Source: Turbatrix aceti (lineage: Eukaryota; Nematoda; Chromadorea; Rhabditida; Panagrolaimidae). From it: 64,000 nt of DNA. The position numbers and the translations under genes are program-made. Each line of letters opens with the position of its first letter. Positions within the stretch are counted from its first letter, which is position 1. The notes beneath the pieces were generated by a model. It ran no database searches, was not told the origin of the DNA, and was given only the letters and a program-made list of their open reading frames with translations. Shown here piece after piece: positions 41,283 through 54,319 of the stretch. Location: assembly GCA_963969345.1 (NCBI GenBank), contig OZ017770.1:8193246-8257245 (forward strand), written 5' to 3'.

Positions 41283-44200
41283 TTCGTCCTGAAAAGTGAA
41301 CAAAACAAACTTTAAGGTTATTTATTTATTTGAACTTGCAGGTCCGGCAGTTTTTTTATTTTTTTTTCTACCACAAAGCAATATAAGGGAGTAAAAGGAT
41401 GACGCGAACAACCAACGCGTATTTTTGGGTATAAAAATAACCCGAGGGATAAAGAGTGATGTCTGGAGATAAGGCGCGATCGATTATGCCCCCGACCCAC
41501 AGCTGCCTTTCTCGTAATTAAACAAATTTACAAACGGCAATCACACCACACAAAAATCGCCTCATTGCAGGCCTCAATCACAAACAACCACTACTGGACC
41601 GGACTCTTGCTTTTTGGATGAACAAGAGATTGACTGGGCAAAAAATAGTATTAAGAAACAACTGTCCCGAAGCCCCAGACTGGTGGCTCCGGCCGCCGTT
41701 GGTTTTTTTGTTTGGCTCTTTGATGAGACGAGATAATGCAATAACAGCGGAGGGGAGACATTTTTAATCTTAAGCTGATACGGACAATCACTTTTAGGGA
41801 GGGTTGAAACTTCCGTTTGGCAGTGTGTTTGCGTTCGTTCGAAAAAAAAGGATATAAAAAAGGAGGTCAAAGGTGGTAGCGGTGACGACCGAGAGTCACA
41901 GGGCGAGGCGTGCCAGTCCGGTGGTTTCGAGCAAATGAAGTGCGTGGCCTCGTTTGTTCAGGTTTATGTATTCACCTGTGACTTCCCTCTTTAATTTTTG
42001 AAAATCATCAAAGTGAAAACGATGAAATCACAAACGTAAGCAAGAAAAAAAGCGTTCAAGCGTAGAAGCAGCTGAGAATGAGAATTGGACCGAAAATTGA
42101 GTATGTATTTATATTTATTAGAATAATTACCAATTTGGCAACGCAAAAAAATGAAACTTCTAAAGTTTGGAAGTGGTTATTGCTAAGAACAGTCGAGACA
42201 GAATCTCAGGGGGTTGTCCGACACAGGCTATAAAATATCGTCCAAACATGAATGAAATTCAATTTGACATAATTAATTAACAACAAAAAAAAGGAAGTTG
42301 GCACAAGGCCTGTCCTACTTTAGAACTTTTCGAGTGGATCCGCTGCATGTCTTCCTGGGAGAACAAAAAATAAAGATTCCTCATTCTATCCAACTTCCTC
42401 GGATGACCCGACGCGGGCATAAAAGACGGCAATGCCTCGGATAACTCATTTCCCCTGGCATGTTTTTTTCTAATTTATTTGCATACATTTTTTTCTACGA
42501 ATACGTGCCCCCAGATCAAAATAAACATATAAAAACATGTATCTGGTTGTTTTTCGGGTAAAAAATGCCATTAGTTTCCAACTTGAAGATTTAATGCAAT
42601 TTTGGGTGATAAAAAAATATTCTAAAAGTAGACTTCTTTCAAAAAATATTTAGACTGTCTGAAAAACTTCAAGGTTCATTCTTTGGACAACAAAAAAAAA
42701 GAGTAAAACTTGTATGTGCTGACGTAGATGCTATTAGACCTAAGGGCATAATTGAAACAAAAGTATGAGTTCTTCGAACCCAGCAGAAGTTCGAAGAATT
42801 AAGTAAAACCAAATTATAGTCTGTAAACGAAGTTTTCAGATTTTGAAACAATTTTAAATATTTATTTAAAAATGGTTGCACCAATAGTTGCACTTGATAT
42901 GTATGTATCGTAGGTGTTGGTAGCACTCAGATATTCTCAAAAAAATATTTTTTAACCTTTTAGCTATTCCCGCCACTAAATTCAGAGAACTGTAGCTACA
43001 AAAAATGACCAAGATCTACATAAATATAATTTAGAATGTCACGAGGAAACATGCAAAATAGTGAAAAACTACTAAAACGCACCCCAATCGCCGTTTGCAC
43101 TACATACAAATCTTTTGCATGAAAACACAAAAAGTTGGAGCAATTAGTAGTACTGAGAAAAAAAACACAGCATTGATAGCCTCGTGCTTCCTTGGGTGGT
43201 AGGATTGACGCAAATGTGAGTCAACTATCTGCCTATTTATTCGAGTTCAAACGGAAGTTTGTGCGTTAATGGCCCCGTCTTTAGTCTTTGGGATGAATTT
43301 CTATGACAACGAGTGATAAATAACCGTATTTATTTTCGATCATTCATTTGAAAAGTTGTCTTTAAAAAAAATTTAAGCGCATAAGACTTTTGACATATTC
43401 AGAAAATATGTTTTGAATTCACTTAAACGAATTAAGCTGCCAAGACGTCTAAGTTTGCAGGCAATAAAAAACCACACATTCAGGCGTGATATCCCTCTCC
43501 TCCTCCTCATTCTGGCCCCCAACAAGCTGGTTTTGAGGAGAGCAAAGTGGCGCCGCCGTCTAGAAAAAAAAGTTGGTAGCTCCCCCGCCCTTTTCAAGCC
43601 AACAAACACATATCAGACAAAGTAGACGACAACAAAAATGAGATACATTTAAAATTATTGTTTTTTTGATGAGTAAACAGAAAATATTCTCTTAGTCTTG
43701 TCCTCATTACTGCCTCCATCACTGATTGACGAAAGATCCAGCCAAACACTTTGTGTCAGTGATGTCAATTTATTTTTAACAAAAAGTGGTGGCAGGTGAT
43801 TGATGTTTGTTACGCTTGTTATAATGCGAAGCGTGCCCTTTCCTGACCTCAGCAGGTAGGCGGCGTTGTGATTGTTGTGATTAACGACCCACTACACGGT
43901 ATCACGGAACAAACATCGTCGAATTATGCGAAGGGGGTTTTTTAAAAAACAAGTCGCAAGTAAAAAGCTAATATTTGCAAAGAATCAAGCACGGGTTTGG
44001 GACATGCGTCTTCCGTCCGGACTGACCACGATCACCTCCAAACCGGTCCACAACCTATCGGAGGACACAAAAATGAGGAAAACTAAACAGATAGCAAGAT
44101 AGAGTTTGCGGAAGTAGTAAAAGTTTAATAATCCCGACAAAGGGATTCGTTTTCCTCTCCCGGTGATGTGATTGCGTCGTCACCATCTCCAGCCATCTCC

Positions 44201-44314
44201 GTGATTTCAATTTTCCGCAGAGCCCGGAAGTGGGCCAGGTGAGTGATACCGGGAAACGCAACTCTTTGCAGAAGAAGACTTTTTATTGCAGATCTAATCA
44301 CCTGATACGACACC
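41283..44314. other. Three-kilobase intergenic region, no gene recognised
   Basis: This long stretch, upstream of both the globin and the astacin gene, has only short frames with no family signal, for example at 41574-41870 (minus) and 43373-43609 (minus). TATA-like motifs (TATAAAA) appear near 41429, 41854 and 42229, so a non-coding transcript or 5' UTR exon is possible. No repeat or tRNA was recognised. Confidence 0.5.
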
Positions 44315-46068
44315 ATGTGGCAGGCAGAAGTATTGCTAATTATTATTTTTATCCTTCACACCATGACCGCCAGCTTACCCGATTTTGACGCATTTTTGAC
44401 GCATGCTGATTTTTTAAATGCACGTTTTGTCCGGACAGATATCCCCCTCAAACCGAGACTGAACGACGTACGCTTTCACTCAAAGGTAAGTAAGTGCAAT
44501 TAAGAAAAATCGTATAAAATAGTACATCAATTTTTTTGTTATCTTAAAAGCCCATAAATTTGCCGCATTGATGGAGTACCTTCTTTTTTTCTTGTTTTTC
44601 TGACAGAAGAACACGTAAGAAATCAAATTTTAGCGCGTTCGGCGTGGATCTGTCGTTGCCTATGACAGCGACAAATGGCCCGATGGCCGTATACCCTACG
44701 TTCTATCATCTGCATACTGTATGTTGCTTTCAAGCCTTCAGAAAGCTACTAACAATTTTTTTGTTTGTTTGCAGCTACGACACAGAGGGCAGTCCTAGCA
44801 CGTGCAATTGCAGCGTACAATGCAAAAACATGCATTCGCTTTGTTCCAAAACAGGCCACGGATAACGACTATATTGTCATCTCCAAGCTCGATGGGTGAG
44901 TAAAAAATAAAAAAAAAATATTTAAAATAAATTTATTATCATCCATAAAATATAAACCGTGTATTATAGATGCTATGCGGACTTTGCAAAGGTCGGTGGC
45001 AAACAACAAGTATCCCTCGCTGATGAATGCATAGATTACGCAACCATAATTCACGAGCTTGCACACGTCGTGGGATTTATTCACGAACATCAACGGGACG
45101 ACCGAGATTCGTTTGTGAATATTATATGGGATAACGTAGTTAAAGGTATCGTAATTTTTTTTAAGAGTGATAAGTATCGCATATGGCGACAGAAATGAAA
45201 AAAAAGAGTCTAGGAATTTTTATTTTGCAAAAAAAAGCGTTTCACACCACATTTCGCGTGATAAATGTCTTTTTTTTATTTTTAATTACTCATAAAACAA
45301 AAATTTACTCTTAGCTGTAAAAAACGGCATCAAAGATTCACCCGAGATTGCAGGGAAAAGCCACTAATTTTTTGCCTGCTGCAATAAAATTATCGCTGCA
45401 TAAGTGTTTTTCGATGTACAAAAAATAAACAACATATCCTAAAAAAATTCTAACAAAAATAAACATAAATAGTTTTGTCCAGTAATTTTTTTTCTATTCA
45501 TGGCGCATGCATTTTGTGTTAAAAAAAGTGACAACTTCATCCTTATTTGATAACACGCCGTAAATAGGGGCACCTACTAAAAATGTTTGACCAAAACATT
45601 TATTTGCAAGGCCGCATTCTCCTGAGAAAAAAAAGCACGTAAATTGAAAAAAGTATTTTTGGCAAGAAAAAAGAAGCCATAAATTTTTTTTGTTTTCTGT
45701 TTCACAGATTAATGAATGTCAAAAGTTTTTTTTACGATACATACATTTTATTGCAGGAGCCAATACCGATTTTGATAAGCTAAGCCCCATTGGGCTCTCG
45801 CACTACGGTGAAAGCTACGACTATTTTAGCATCATGCACTACGAAAGCACAGAGGGTGAGTTATTTAGTTCCTCACCAAGTCTTACGTCGACTAATTAAA
45901 AACATGTGGTTTATGACTTTTTTTATAGGATCACGTAACGGTGAGAATACAATTGAAGCAAAAATAGCAGCGTATACGCCGCTCATGGGAAAGTCTTCTG
46001 ACTTCACACGAGGCGACCTGAACAGGATAAATAAAGCGTACCGGTGTCACAAGCATATCCGAGGCTGA
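44315..46068 (+). CDS. Astacin-family zinc metalloprotease
   Basis: Six exons, 44315-44485, 44634-44718, 44775-44895, 44970-45145, 45757-45855 and 45929-46068, give 263 residues. Signal peptide ([13 protein letters not shown]), a short propeptide, and a furin-type site RVRR placed exactly at the start of exon 2, then the catalytic domain: [26 protein letters not shown], the zinc site [19 protein letters not shown] and the Met-turn SIMHYES. The protein ends soon after the domain, without the EGF, CUB or ShKT modules found in many nematode NAS proteins. Astacins of this kind act in moulting, hatching or digestion. The 611-base intron 4 is long for this window. Its downstream acceptor is ambiguous between about 45708 and 45756; only the second keeps the frame open. 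Confidence 0.9.
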
Positions 46069-46325
46069 ACGAGCAGCACAACTACTCGGTGTGTATTGGA
46101 ATGATCTCATCAGGAGGATATAAATTTAAAAAAAAAAGTAGAAGACGCTATCTATATCTATCTATTCATCGAGTGTTTGTCTGTTTGTTGCAATTCATTG
46201 TTGAAAGTTATAAATGTCCACAGCGCAAGTTATTTTTGTAAATAAATAAAAATGGCCACGATAAAATGCCTTTTTTTGCAGAAAGACGATGTAGATGAAC
46301 CCACGACGCAATAAAATATTAATGA
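46069..46325. other. Convergent 3' ends, astacin and CSL
   Basis: A 257-base gap between two genes transcribed toward each other. AATAAA motifs occur near 46220-46230 and 46310. No other feature. Confidence 0.5.
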
Positions 46326-48309
46326 TTACGTCAGTGATGAAGTAGTAGTAGAAAACGATGCACTGGGATAGTGGGGGACTCCGGCACCGGTTGACTCATA
46401 CATAAGAGGTGAGTGGTGTGCGTAGGTGTCGTGGGCTATCACCGAGCCAAGGTTTCCGGCAACCCGTTCGTTGTACTTGTATGAGAAGCTCGTGCTGTAC
46501 GCGACGCCATCAAAGCGGACCATGAAGATGTCGACTGCCTGGTGGTAGTCTGTGTTGAAGTGGAGGCAGTGGTCGATGAAGACCTGGTAGGGGGGCACGG
46601 CGCATGCAAAGCATGTTGATGATCTGGAAAAAAACTACGTAGCTATGCAATTTTAAATTCATGTTTTTTTTGTTTGGTCTCTTTAGGCCCAAAAACCCTT
46701 AAAAAACGCAGTGAAATAGTTTTTTTCAATTTTAGTAAAAAAACGTCTTGATAAGTAAATAAAACAAACCGAAAGATGGATCTTGGCGATTCGAGCGAAC
46801 CAAAGTACACAAATAAGTCTGGCTTGAAGTTAACTCCTTCAAACTCAATGACATGGTATCCATCGGATACTTCGTTGTTCTTGAAGCTTCGTATCACAGG
46901 ACAAGGCGTGATGGATTGCGCAGGAATGCCTCGAAGAAGGTGGAAGCCATGGATTGACGCGTCGGCCGAGATGATGGTCCATCGCGCTCCGTCGGGGACC
47001 TCACTGACCAATGGTGCTTTACACTAAAGAAAAAACATCTATATATGATTACAACTCCCAAAAAAACCGACATCCTGCATGATAACGTTGTCATGATGCG
47101 CAAGCATAAACTCCAGACTGCCATCGAAGTTAGTGCGCTCAAACGCGCACATGTGAAGCTGACTGACCGGTTCACCATCGTTGGCTAGTGTCTGATACAC
47201 GCTAGACTCCCTACTGACCCGTCGAATCTTCATTGCCGGGAGGCTAATACCGGTCACTACATCGACCAGTCTGACGAGGCACCCGTAGCAGATTAATCCC
47301 ATTTCCTGGTCAAAAGCCGTCGAATTGCACGTCTTTGACTTCTCCGATACTAAAAAAAGTTTCATTCAATAAAGAAAGCTCTTCTTGCATCTTCCACAAA
47401 CCAATAAAGATTTGTAGCACACTCCATTGTGTAGCGCTTGCAATAAAGCGTTGACCCGGGCTATATAAAAATCGCGTTGAAATGTTCTGTGAACGCAGAC
47501 GGTTGTACAGAGCAATGTAGGACCCACTTTTAATCGACAAGTATTGAAAATCCGTTCCGGCAGTCGACTGTTTTTTCTTTGACGGTTTGGATATAACTCT
47601 GATGCGTTCCGTTAAAAATGGACCTATTTTGAGATTGTCATCAAGGATCAAAACAATCGACAGAGTAATGAGTTTCTTTTTTTCCTGGTCACTGATGAAC
47701 ATTGTCTTGGCTTGAAAGAAATTCTGCAACCATGTTTACGTGTAATGTGTTGCGCAAGAGACTTTTTCGAGTACCACTGACCCTTTGAGACCCTCTTAGA
47801 GCGTCAAGTTGCAGAGTATTTCCCTGTGTGTTGGTAATTGACAGCGCGACCTTAATGTCACTTCGATCGTAGCTGGCGTTAAATCTCTGAATGAGAGCTT
47901 TCAATGCGTCCCATCCCTTGCCAGACAGGATGACGGAAGGAGGGGGACAAAAGAACCTTAAAAGGTGCTCGCACTCAATACCAATCAAATTAATCTAGTT
48001 AAAATTAAAAAAATTTGATCATGGTCGAAAACTAAATTTTAAATTTTTTTGTTACCTTTTTTCAGACTTGTATGATTTCTGCACGGCTTTGGGATAGATA
48101 ACCGAGATAAAACACTCGAGCTCGTGGCGATTAACAATGTAGTGTCGCATTAATTCGGGTGTTACGCTATTACCTGCCTGCTTGTCTGGTGTGATGATTT
48201 CCGGTCCTCGGCGAGAAGCTCGTTCAGGGCGCAGGCCTCCATCGCGCGGCGTCGCAGCCGCATCAATCTGCTGCACATAGTGACGACGTGAGTCGAAGTG
48301 TCCAGCCAT
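46326..48309 (-). CDS. lag-1: CSL transcription factor (RBPJ/Su(H)/LAG-1)
   Basis: Six exons, 48056-48309, 47782-47956, 47423-47723, 47072-47349, 46770-47023 and 46326-46623, give 519 residues. The Rel-homology N-terminal domain has RHYIVNRHELECF, VQKSYKSEKRFFCPPP and AKTMFISDQEKKK. The beta-trefoil domain has RIRVISKPSKKKQS, ALYNRLRSQNISTRF and EPVSQLHMCAF. The C-terminal Rel-like domain has DGARWTIISADA, LFVYFGSLES and AYSTSFSYKY. CSL is the nuclear effector of Notch: it binds GTGGGAA sites, represses alone and activates with the Notch intracellular domain and Mastermind. Segment order is complete, but many normally invariant positions differ, so this is a rapidly evolving CSL. The exon 3/exon 4 joint (TGGA|GTGTGC) is the least certain point. 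The gene is divergent from the GalNAc-transferase. Confidence 0.92.
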
Positions 48310-49049
48310 GTGCAGATAAGGTATAGATAATTATATCTGAGAGCGTTGATAGCTGCGGTCGCAACACACCTATACACGCGCGCACCGCTATCGCTTCCAC
48401 CCGACTGTCGATAGATCAGGTAGACGGCAAGCGATACAAAATGGCTGCGCACAGGAAAAAAAATCAATGGGTGATTCCCCCCCACGCGTTCGTATTGGTG
48501 TTTCCTTATGCGATTGCTTTATTCGGACATGAGACATGAGGCCGACGCCAAGCAGCGGCGATTGACCGCAAAATTTATTGTGCGCAGCGTAACAAAAAAT
48601 TTATCGACACCACAACAAAATTCCTTTTTTTCTATTGTCCGTTGCGTTTCTCCTCTGTTTGCTTTCTATTACTCTGTTTTTTTTATTGCTATGAACTGTT
48701 CCGTTGCTAAAAAAGCTTTCACGATTTATCACGACTTTTTTGTATCGTTTTTCCCTTCAAATTTTATATGGAATGGTTTATTACAGGACTGTAAAGCAAT
48801 TCGGACATGTAGTAGTTATGGTTATACGCGCTTGTTTCCCTTCTTCCGAGCAACCATCCCAACCGAGCTGCTGTTCTGTTGTGTTCTTGTTCTGCCCGCT
48901 TTTCCCGTTTTTTTTTGTTTTGCCAGCTTGGCAACAGAGACATGTCGTTGTCTTTCTTTTCATGTTTGAATTACTAATTCCAATCGCTGTATTGCGCTCT
49001 GGTTCACTCATCTATGCTTTCCTTCACTGTTTTTAGCCTTCCCGGAAGG
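48310..49049. other. Divergent promoter region, CSL and GalNAc-transferase
   Basis: Shared upstream region of two divergent genes. GC-richer near 48310-48500. A TGTTTTTAG acceptor ends 13 bases before the transferase start codon. No other recognised feature. Confidence 0.5.
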
Positions 49050-51126
49050 ATGCACAAAATTACCCGACGCATTCCACGGCGATTCTTCAGTGCAGTCCTC
49101 TACGTGGCTGTTGTACTCGGGTTGTTGTACATATACGTCAATCAGCAACAACAAAGACGGGTTGTTCATGTTGTCAAAGTCGACGAAGATAAGAATCCCA
49201 AGTTTGCAGGTAACGTGATTTTTTTGTTGTGCGTTATTTTAAAAGCTAAAATGCAACTTTTGACTTTTAGCACAGATAGCCAAACAACCGAGTAATCCCT
49301 TTGCCGAATACCAGGGCTTGGACAGAATTCAATGGCTGGATCAAGCTTTCTTTGACGAAGAAATGTCCCGAAAGGGCCCCGGTGAGCAGGGTAAGCCCGT
49401 CGTCGTAACCAAAGACAATCCGGAAGCCAAGAAAATAATGGTCAGTCTTTTTTTCTCTCGCTTTTCATTGTTTGCATTCACATTTTTTTAGGAGGATCTC
49501 TATCGGGCGAACGGCTACAACGCCTTTGTAAGTGATCAAATTGCGTTGAATCGCTCGGTGAAGGACATCCGACATAAAGAATGCAAAAACTTAAAATACC
49601 TCTCGAAATTGCCTTCTGTTACCGTGATTTTTCCCTTCTACAACGAGCACAACACAACTCTACTACGAAGCGTGTACTCCATTATCAACCGCTCTCCAAA
49701 AGGCGTCCTGAAGGAAATTATACTCGCCGACGACGGAAGCACCAAGGATGAGCTCAGGGGGCCGCTGGAAGCGTATCTAAAAGAAGCGAAGATCGATCAT
49801 CTTGTCAAAATTGTCAGAAATCAGTGGGTTATTTTTTGCAGACTTTTTCTCAACGGGGTTTTCCGTTTTTTAATTCCCTCTTTTTTGTATGTAGGAAACG
49901 CGAAGGACTCATTCTGGCGAGACAAGTCGGCGCCCGCCACGCGACAGGGGAAATCCTCGTATTTCTCGACGCTCACTCAGAAGCCAACTACAACTGGCTG
50001 CCTCCTCTCGTCGAACCCATCACCCTCGACTACCGCACAGTCGTCTGTCCGTTTGTTGACGTCATTGACTGCGACACGTATGAGTATCGTGCTCAGGACG
50101 AGGGCGCTCGAGGCTCTTTCGACTGGGAATTCAATTACAAACGGCTCCCTTTGACGGATGAGGACAACAAGCACCCTGTGCGTCCTTTCAATAGCCCGGT
50201 CATGGCTGGTGGCTACTTTGCTATCAGCGCCAAGTGGTTTTGGGAGCTGGGCGGATACGATGAGGGCCTTGCCATCTGGGGAGGCGAGCAGTACGAATTG
50301 TCGTTCAAGGTGTGGCAGTGCCATGGAAGGATGGTCGACGCGCCTTGCTCGAGGGTGGGGCATATCTACCGGTGTAAGTATGTTCCTTTCCCGAATCCTG
50401 GAATCGGCGACTTTTTGTCGAGGAATTACAAGCGGGTCGCGGAGGTCTGGATGGACGAGTACAAAGAACACCTGTACAAACGCAGATCAAATATTCGCAA
50501 CGCAGATGAGGGTAATTTTTGTGTTTGTTTACCCAGCGGCTTGATTGATGTATTCTTTGATTTTTAAAGGTGACCTCACCAAGCAAAAAGCCGTGCGTGA
50601 TACTCTCAAGTGCAAGTCCTTCGACTGGTTCATGAAGGAAGTGGCTTTCGACCAGGATCACTACTACCCGGCTGTCGAGCCTCCAGACGGCGCCAACGGC
50701 GAGATTCGCAATGTCGCAGCCCAGATGTGCATCGACACGCAATTCAAAAACGGAAACGATCGCTTTGGTCTTCGAAAGTGCATCAGCGACGATGCAAGCG
50801 AGGGCGGAGAGCAGAATATGCGCCTCAGTTTCTGGGAGGACATCCGGCCAAAGGGTCGGACAATCTGCTTCGACGTCTCGACTTCTGTGACCCGGGCTCC
50901 CGTCGTCCTCTTTGGCTGCCACGGCATGAAGGGCAATCAGCACTTTATGTATCGCGTTGATAAGAAACAGATCTATCATCCCGTCAGCAACCACTGCCTC
51001 GACTGCGACGCCGACCGCGGGGAGGTTTTCATGAATCCCTGTGATCCGTCCAAGGACACTCAAAAGTGGGATTGGCAGCACGTCAATCACACCGTTTTGG
51101 CCGAACGCAACAATAAGAGTCACTAA
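49050..51126 (+). CDS. Polypeptide N-acetylgalactosaminyltransferase (GALNT10-like)
   Basis: Five exons, 49050-49209, 49271-49440, 49492-49823, 49895-50511 and 50570-51126, give 611 residues. This is a Golgi type II membrane enzyme: a short cytoplasmic tail, one membrane anchor at about residues 13-30 ([19 protein letters not shown]), a stem, a GT27 (GT-A) catalytic domain and a C-terminal ricin-type lectin. The catalytic half has [19 protein letters not shown], the metal-binding DxH in LDAHSE (residue 246 on), [21 protein letters not shown] and [15 protein letters not shown]; the GGEQYE form points to the GALNT10 branch. The lectin part runs from about residue 470 with paired cysteines ([11 protein letters not shown]). 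It transfers GalNAc to Ser/Thr to start mucin-type O-glycans. No catalytic residue is missing. Confidence 0.95.
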
Positions 51127-51387
51127 TAATCCAGAAATTCCGTTATTTTATGGGTCGTGCTTTCGTATTTTTTTGTCACATAAATTATTTATTTTTTATT
51201 CAAACCAGGTGGGTGCACCAACTGTTTTTTTCTTTCTTCTACGCGGGTCTTCTGTTGTTGTTACTGCTTGTCAATCTGTGTTATCTCTTTAAAATTTTTT
51301 TTTTTATTATTGATATTTTTTTTCACGGAACAAAAGTGTACATTAGTCAAATTATTGCAAAACACAAGGTTTTATTTTTACTCGTCG

Positions 51388-53574
51388 TCAGTGGATGATC
51401 GTTGTGTTCCCATTAATGACGTGATGCTGAATAAAATGAAGATCAAAGAGAGGGACTGCGTAGGTATGCATTGCTGCGAAGATCATCAGGAGACCAAAAA
51501 AGTTGAGAATGAAACCCGCTTTTATCTGAAATTATGAATCGTAAAATATTTTTTAAAAATGATTTTTCGGGGATCACTTTTCCCGAACTCACCATATCAT
51601 GTACTTTGAGCAATCCAGCACTAAAAACAATGGCGTTGGGCGGCGTACCCGCGGGGAACATAAATGCAAAAGAGCAAGAAATAGTCGAAGGAAGGACGTA
51701 GAATAGGGGATTTGTTTCGTGACTATTAGCCTAAAAACGCATCATATACGTAATCCTGTACCCTGTTGTTTGTAATTTAACCAACCACAGACGCGACAAT
51801 GGGGATAAAAATTGATGCAGTTGCAATGTTGCTTGAAAACTCGGTAAGCATGGTGATTAAAATGCACGATAGCAAGATAAATGCCCAGTTGGGGAGATCC
51901 CCCAGCGTGGAGAGATATCCACCGACGATATCTGACAGCTTGCTTGTTTCGACTCCTGAAAAAATAAAAAAAAATAATTTTTTGTTTTTTTTTTCAAAAT
52001 CTGTGTTTGTTGTACCTTTTGCCATGGCACAGCCACCACCGAGAAGGAGCAGCGTACCCCAGGAGAAGCGTTCGTGCATGTCGGTCCACTTCAGGATAGG
52101 CTTGAATTCAATCCACTTGCCTTCTGCGTCGACACTCGAGTATCTTTTCAGATTGAAAGGATTCTCAGCAGGTAAGATAAAAAGCAAAATTCCAATTCCC
52201 AGTGAAACCGTACTATCTGTGACGTAACCAGGGAGGAAAAGTTCTCCCCATCCAGGAATGACTTTCGGGTGCCGAAAGAACCAAAGCATAAACATGGTGA
52301 TGAAAAGCATGCAAACTGTTTTTTCGCTGAACTTCATTGGACCGAGAGATTCGTGTTTTCGTCGCAGCACGTTGCGGATAACTTTTTCAACCTCCAAATC
52401 ATCAGAGTTGCTAAAAAAAATGATATCAAATCATTGAATGCTCACTACTTGGCGACGACAAACCAGTCAAAGCCGATAAAAAGAAATTGTAGCCAAAACC
52501 AGGAAAAGATAATCATGCAGACGAGCTGTGGTACAGCAAAGATCATCCACTTTGCGAAAGTTATGGGAGATCGGCCGTCGAACTCTCTGCAATAAGGAAG
52601 TTGATGATTTTCATGCTCACACGAGCGGTCAAAATGTCAATCAGCGCTATTATTATCCGTCGCCATCTTCTTTTGTGGCGACAAAGAACACATTAAACTC
52701 AAAGATGAGAAAGAAAAACCCACTGTTCGAGAAAGGCAGACATGATAAGGTTTGGCCCGGTGCCGATGATCGTACCGATGCCGCCGATAGATGCCGAAAA
52801 GCAAATACTCAGCAGCAGTCCCTTGTAAATGTTGCGATCACGACTTGCACTTTTTGAAAAGTTTAGGGTTTTTTGATCTTGCATTATAATTATGTCATTT
52901 GGGCACTTGTGCTTTTGTTTGCAGTACTCCAGTTCACAGATAACCGATATGACGATTGGCAGCATCATGGCGGTTGTTGCAGTGTTCGAAATCCACATGG
53001 ACAACATAGCAGTGCTGATTTGAAAGCCCAACATGAGCCTGAAACTGCCAAAAAATAGAAAAAGCATTTAAAATATAGGTTTTACCATCTAGGGTTGCTG
53101 CCTGTGAACATGAGAATATGGAGAGCCACTCTTTCATGGAGTTTTGTTGATTCCACTCCCATGGCCATCAACAAACTGCCGAAGAATACAAAATTTGTAT
53201 CCTGAACTGACAAATTCAAAAAATGATATTTTTGAAGGTAAACGAACGGTCAGATATACTCCAGATAAATTGTCTGCCGTTTCGATGCCTAGCAAAGGGT
53301 AGGCAACCATCGGGATAAGAGCGGTTACGGCCATCGGTACCGTAGACACAATCCAGTAGTAAGCCATGATCAGGACTACATAACCACAGTAAGCGGCCTA
53401 AAATTATTCAGATAAAAAAAAAGACATGTTTGTAAAATTTACCTTAGTTTGAAAAAAAAGTGGCAAAGGCAGCAAGATGATAGGCATCATGAAACCTGCG
53501 ATCTGCCTTCTCGCGACCGTTAAAACAGACAGCCACGTGAGTCGCCGGGAGACGTCGGGGATGTCCTCACCCAT
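51388..53574 (-). CDS. SLC13-family sodium/carboxylate transporter
   Basis: Nine exons, 53443-53574, 53260-53397, 53086-53201, 52724-53038, 52449-52586, 52016-52410, 51786-51955, 51593-51730 and 51388-51525, give 559 residues, the usual length for this family. About eleven hydrophobic segments are visible. Both sodium/substrate clamshell motifs are intact: SNTATTAMMLP in the first half and SNIATASIFIP in the second, with the paired loops GTGPNLI and GTPPNAIVF. The AMAKGVETSKLS segment is also typical. SLC13 members (NaDC/NaCT, Indy in flies, NAC in worms) bring dicarboxylates or citrate into cells with sodium. Citrate, dicarboxylate and sulfate carriers cannot be told apart by eye. The start codon follows a TTTTTTAG acceptor by 11 bases. 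Confidence 0.94.
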
Positions 53575-54319
53575 CTCGAGGCGATCTAAAAAAGCAACTG
53601 GCTTTGACCAACAGAAATTAAGATTAATTCCCAGACATGAGCAGTCAACAAAGCAGCGCAAGTGGTGGTGTACAGAATGGTTTTTAGTTGGTCTCAAAAA
53701 CATCAAAAGGGGCGTTACCTCACTCGTTAGACGCTAAACGCTGAACGCTAAACGAACGTCTGACCAAAGCGACCAAAAACGGAGGAGCGACTGCTGATCG
53801 GACATATAAAAGGCTTATCTGGTCTCTATTCTTAATATAAATCTCAGCATATCTGCCAAACAGCGCGAAAGTACGGCTGCACTTGAATGGTCGTGTACGT
53901 AACGCGAAGATCGACCATAAAGCGAGAGGGAGGAGATCTGTCAAAACTCCTGTATGAAATGATTAATTACCTAAGAATAATAATTTTGATAAATTTCCGG
54001 TGTTCACAAGAGATCACTGACGTCGCGCAGATCGGCTCATTGAATGCGCGAACAAAAGCGCATTTATCCTTTGCTACATTTTTTTCTTGGCCGAAAAGGA
54101 TGTAAAAGTACGACCAAGAAAGAAACATTCTCTTTGCCCTTTTCTTAGGTTGACATACTTACAGGAAAATAACTTTCTCAAAGACAAAGTTGTTTGAATG
54201 CCATTGTTTTTCTGGGAAGATTTGCCTTTTCACTTCATTTCTTGACAACTTGAGCAAATATGGTTTTTTTCAAGCTTTCAAATTTTTTTTAAAATGAGCA
54301 AATATTTTTATTATAACTG
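53575..54319. other. SLC13 upstream region, no gene recognised
   Basis: Should hold the SLC13 promoter. A duplicated GTTAGACGCTAAACGCTGAACGCTAAACG stretch (53725-53752) is a short AACGCTAAACG repeat. Nothing else. Confidence 0.5.

Noticed and set aside
43373..43625. Overlapping open frames on both strands
   Set aside because: Arg-rich translation with no family features and no splice-consistent neighbours.
45708..45756. Astacin exon 5 starting at the 45708 acceptor
   Set aside because: Brings TAA into frame immediately after the joint; the acceptor at 45756 keeps the frame and matches the family length.
50305..51123. Minus-strand frame of 272 codons over the GalNAc-transferase
   Set aside because: Antisense shadow of the catalytic and lectin exons.
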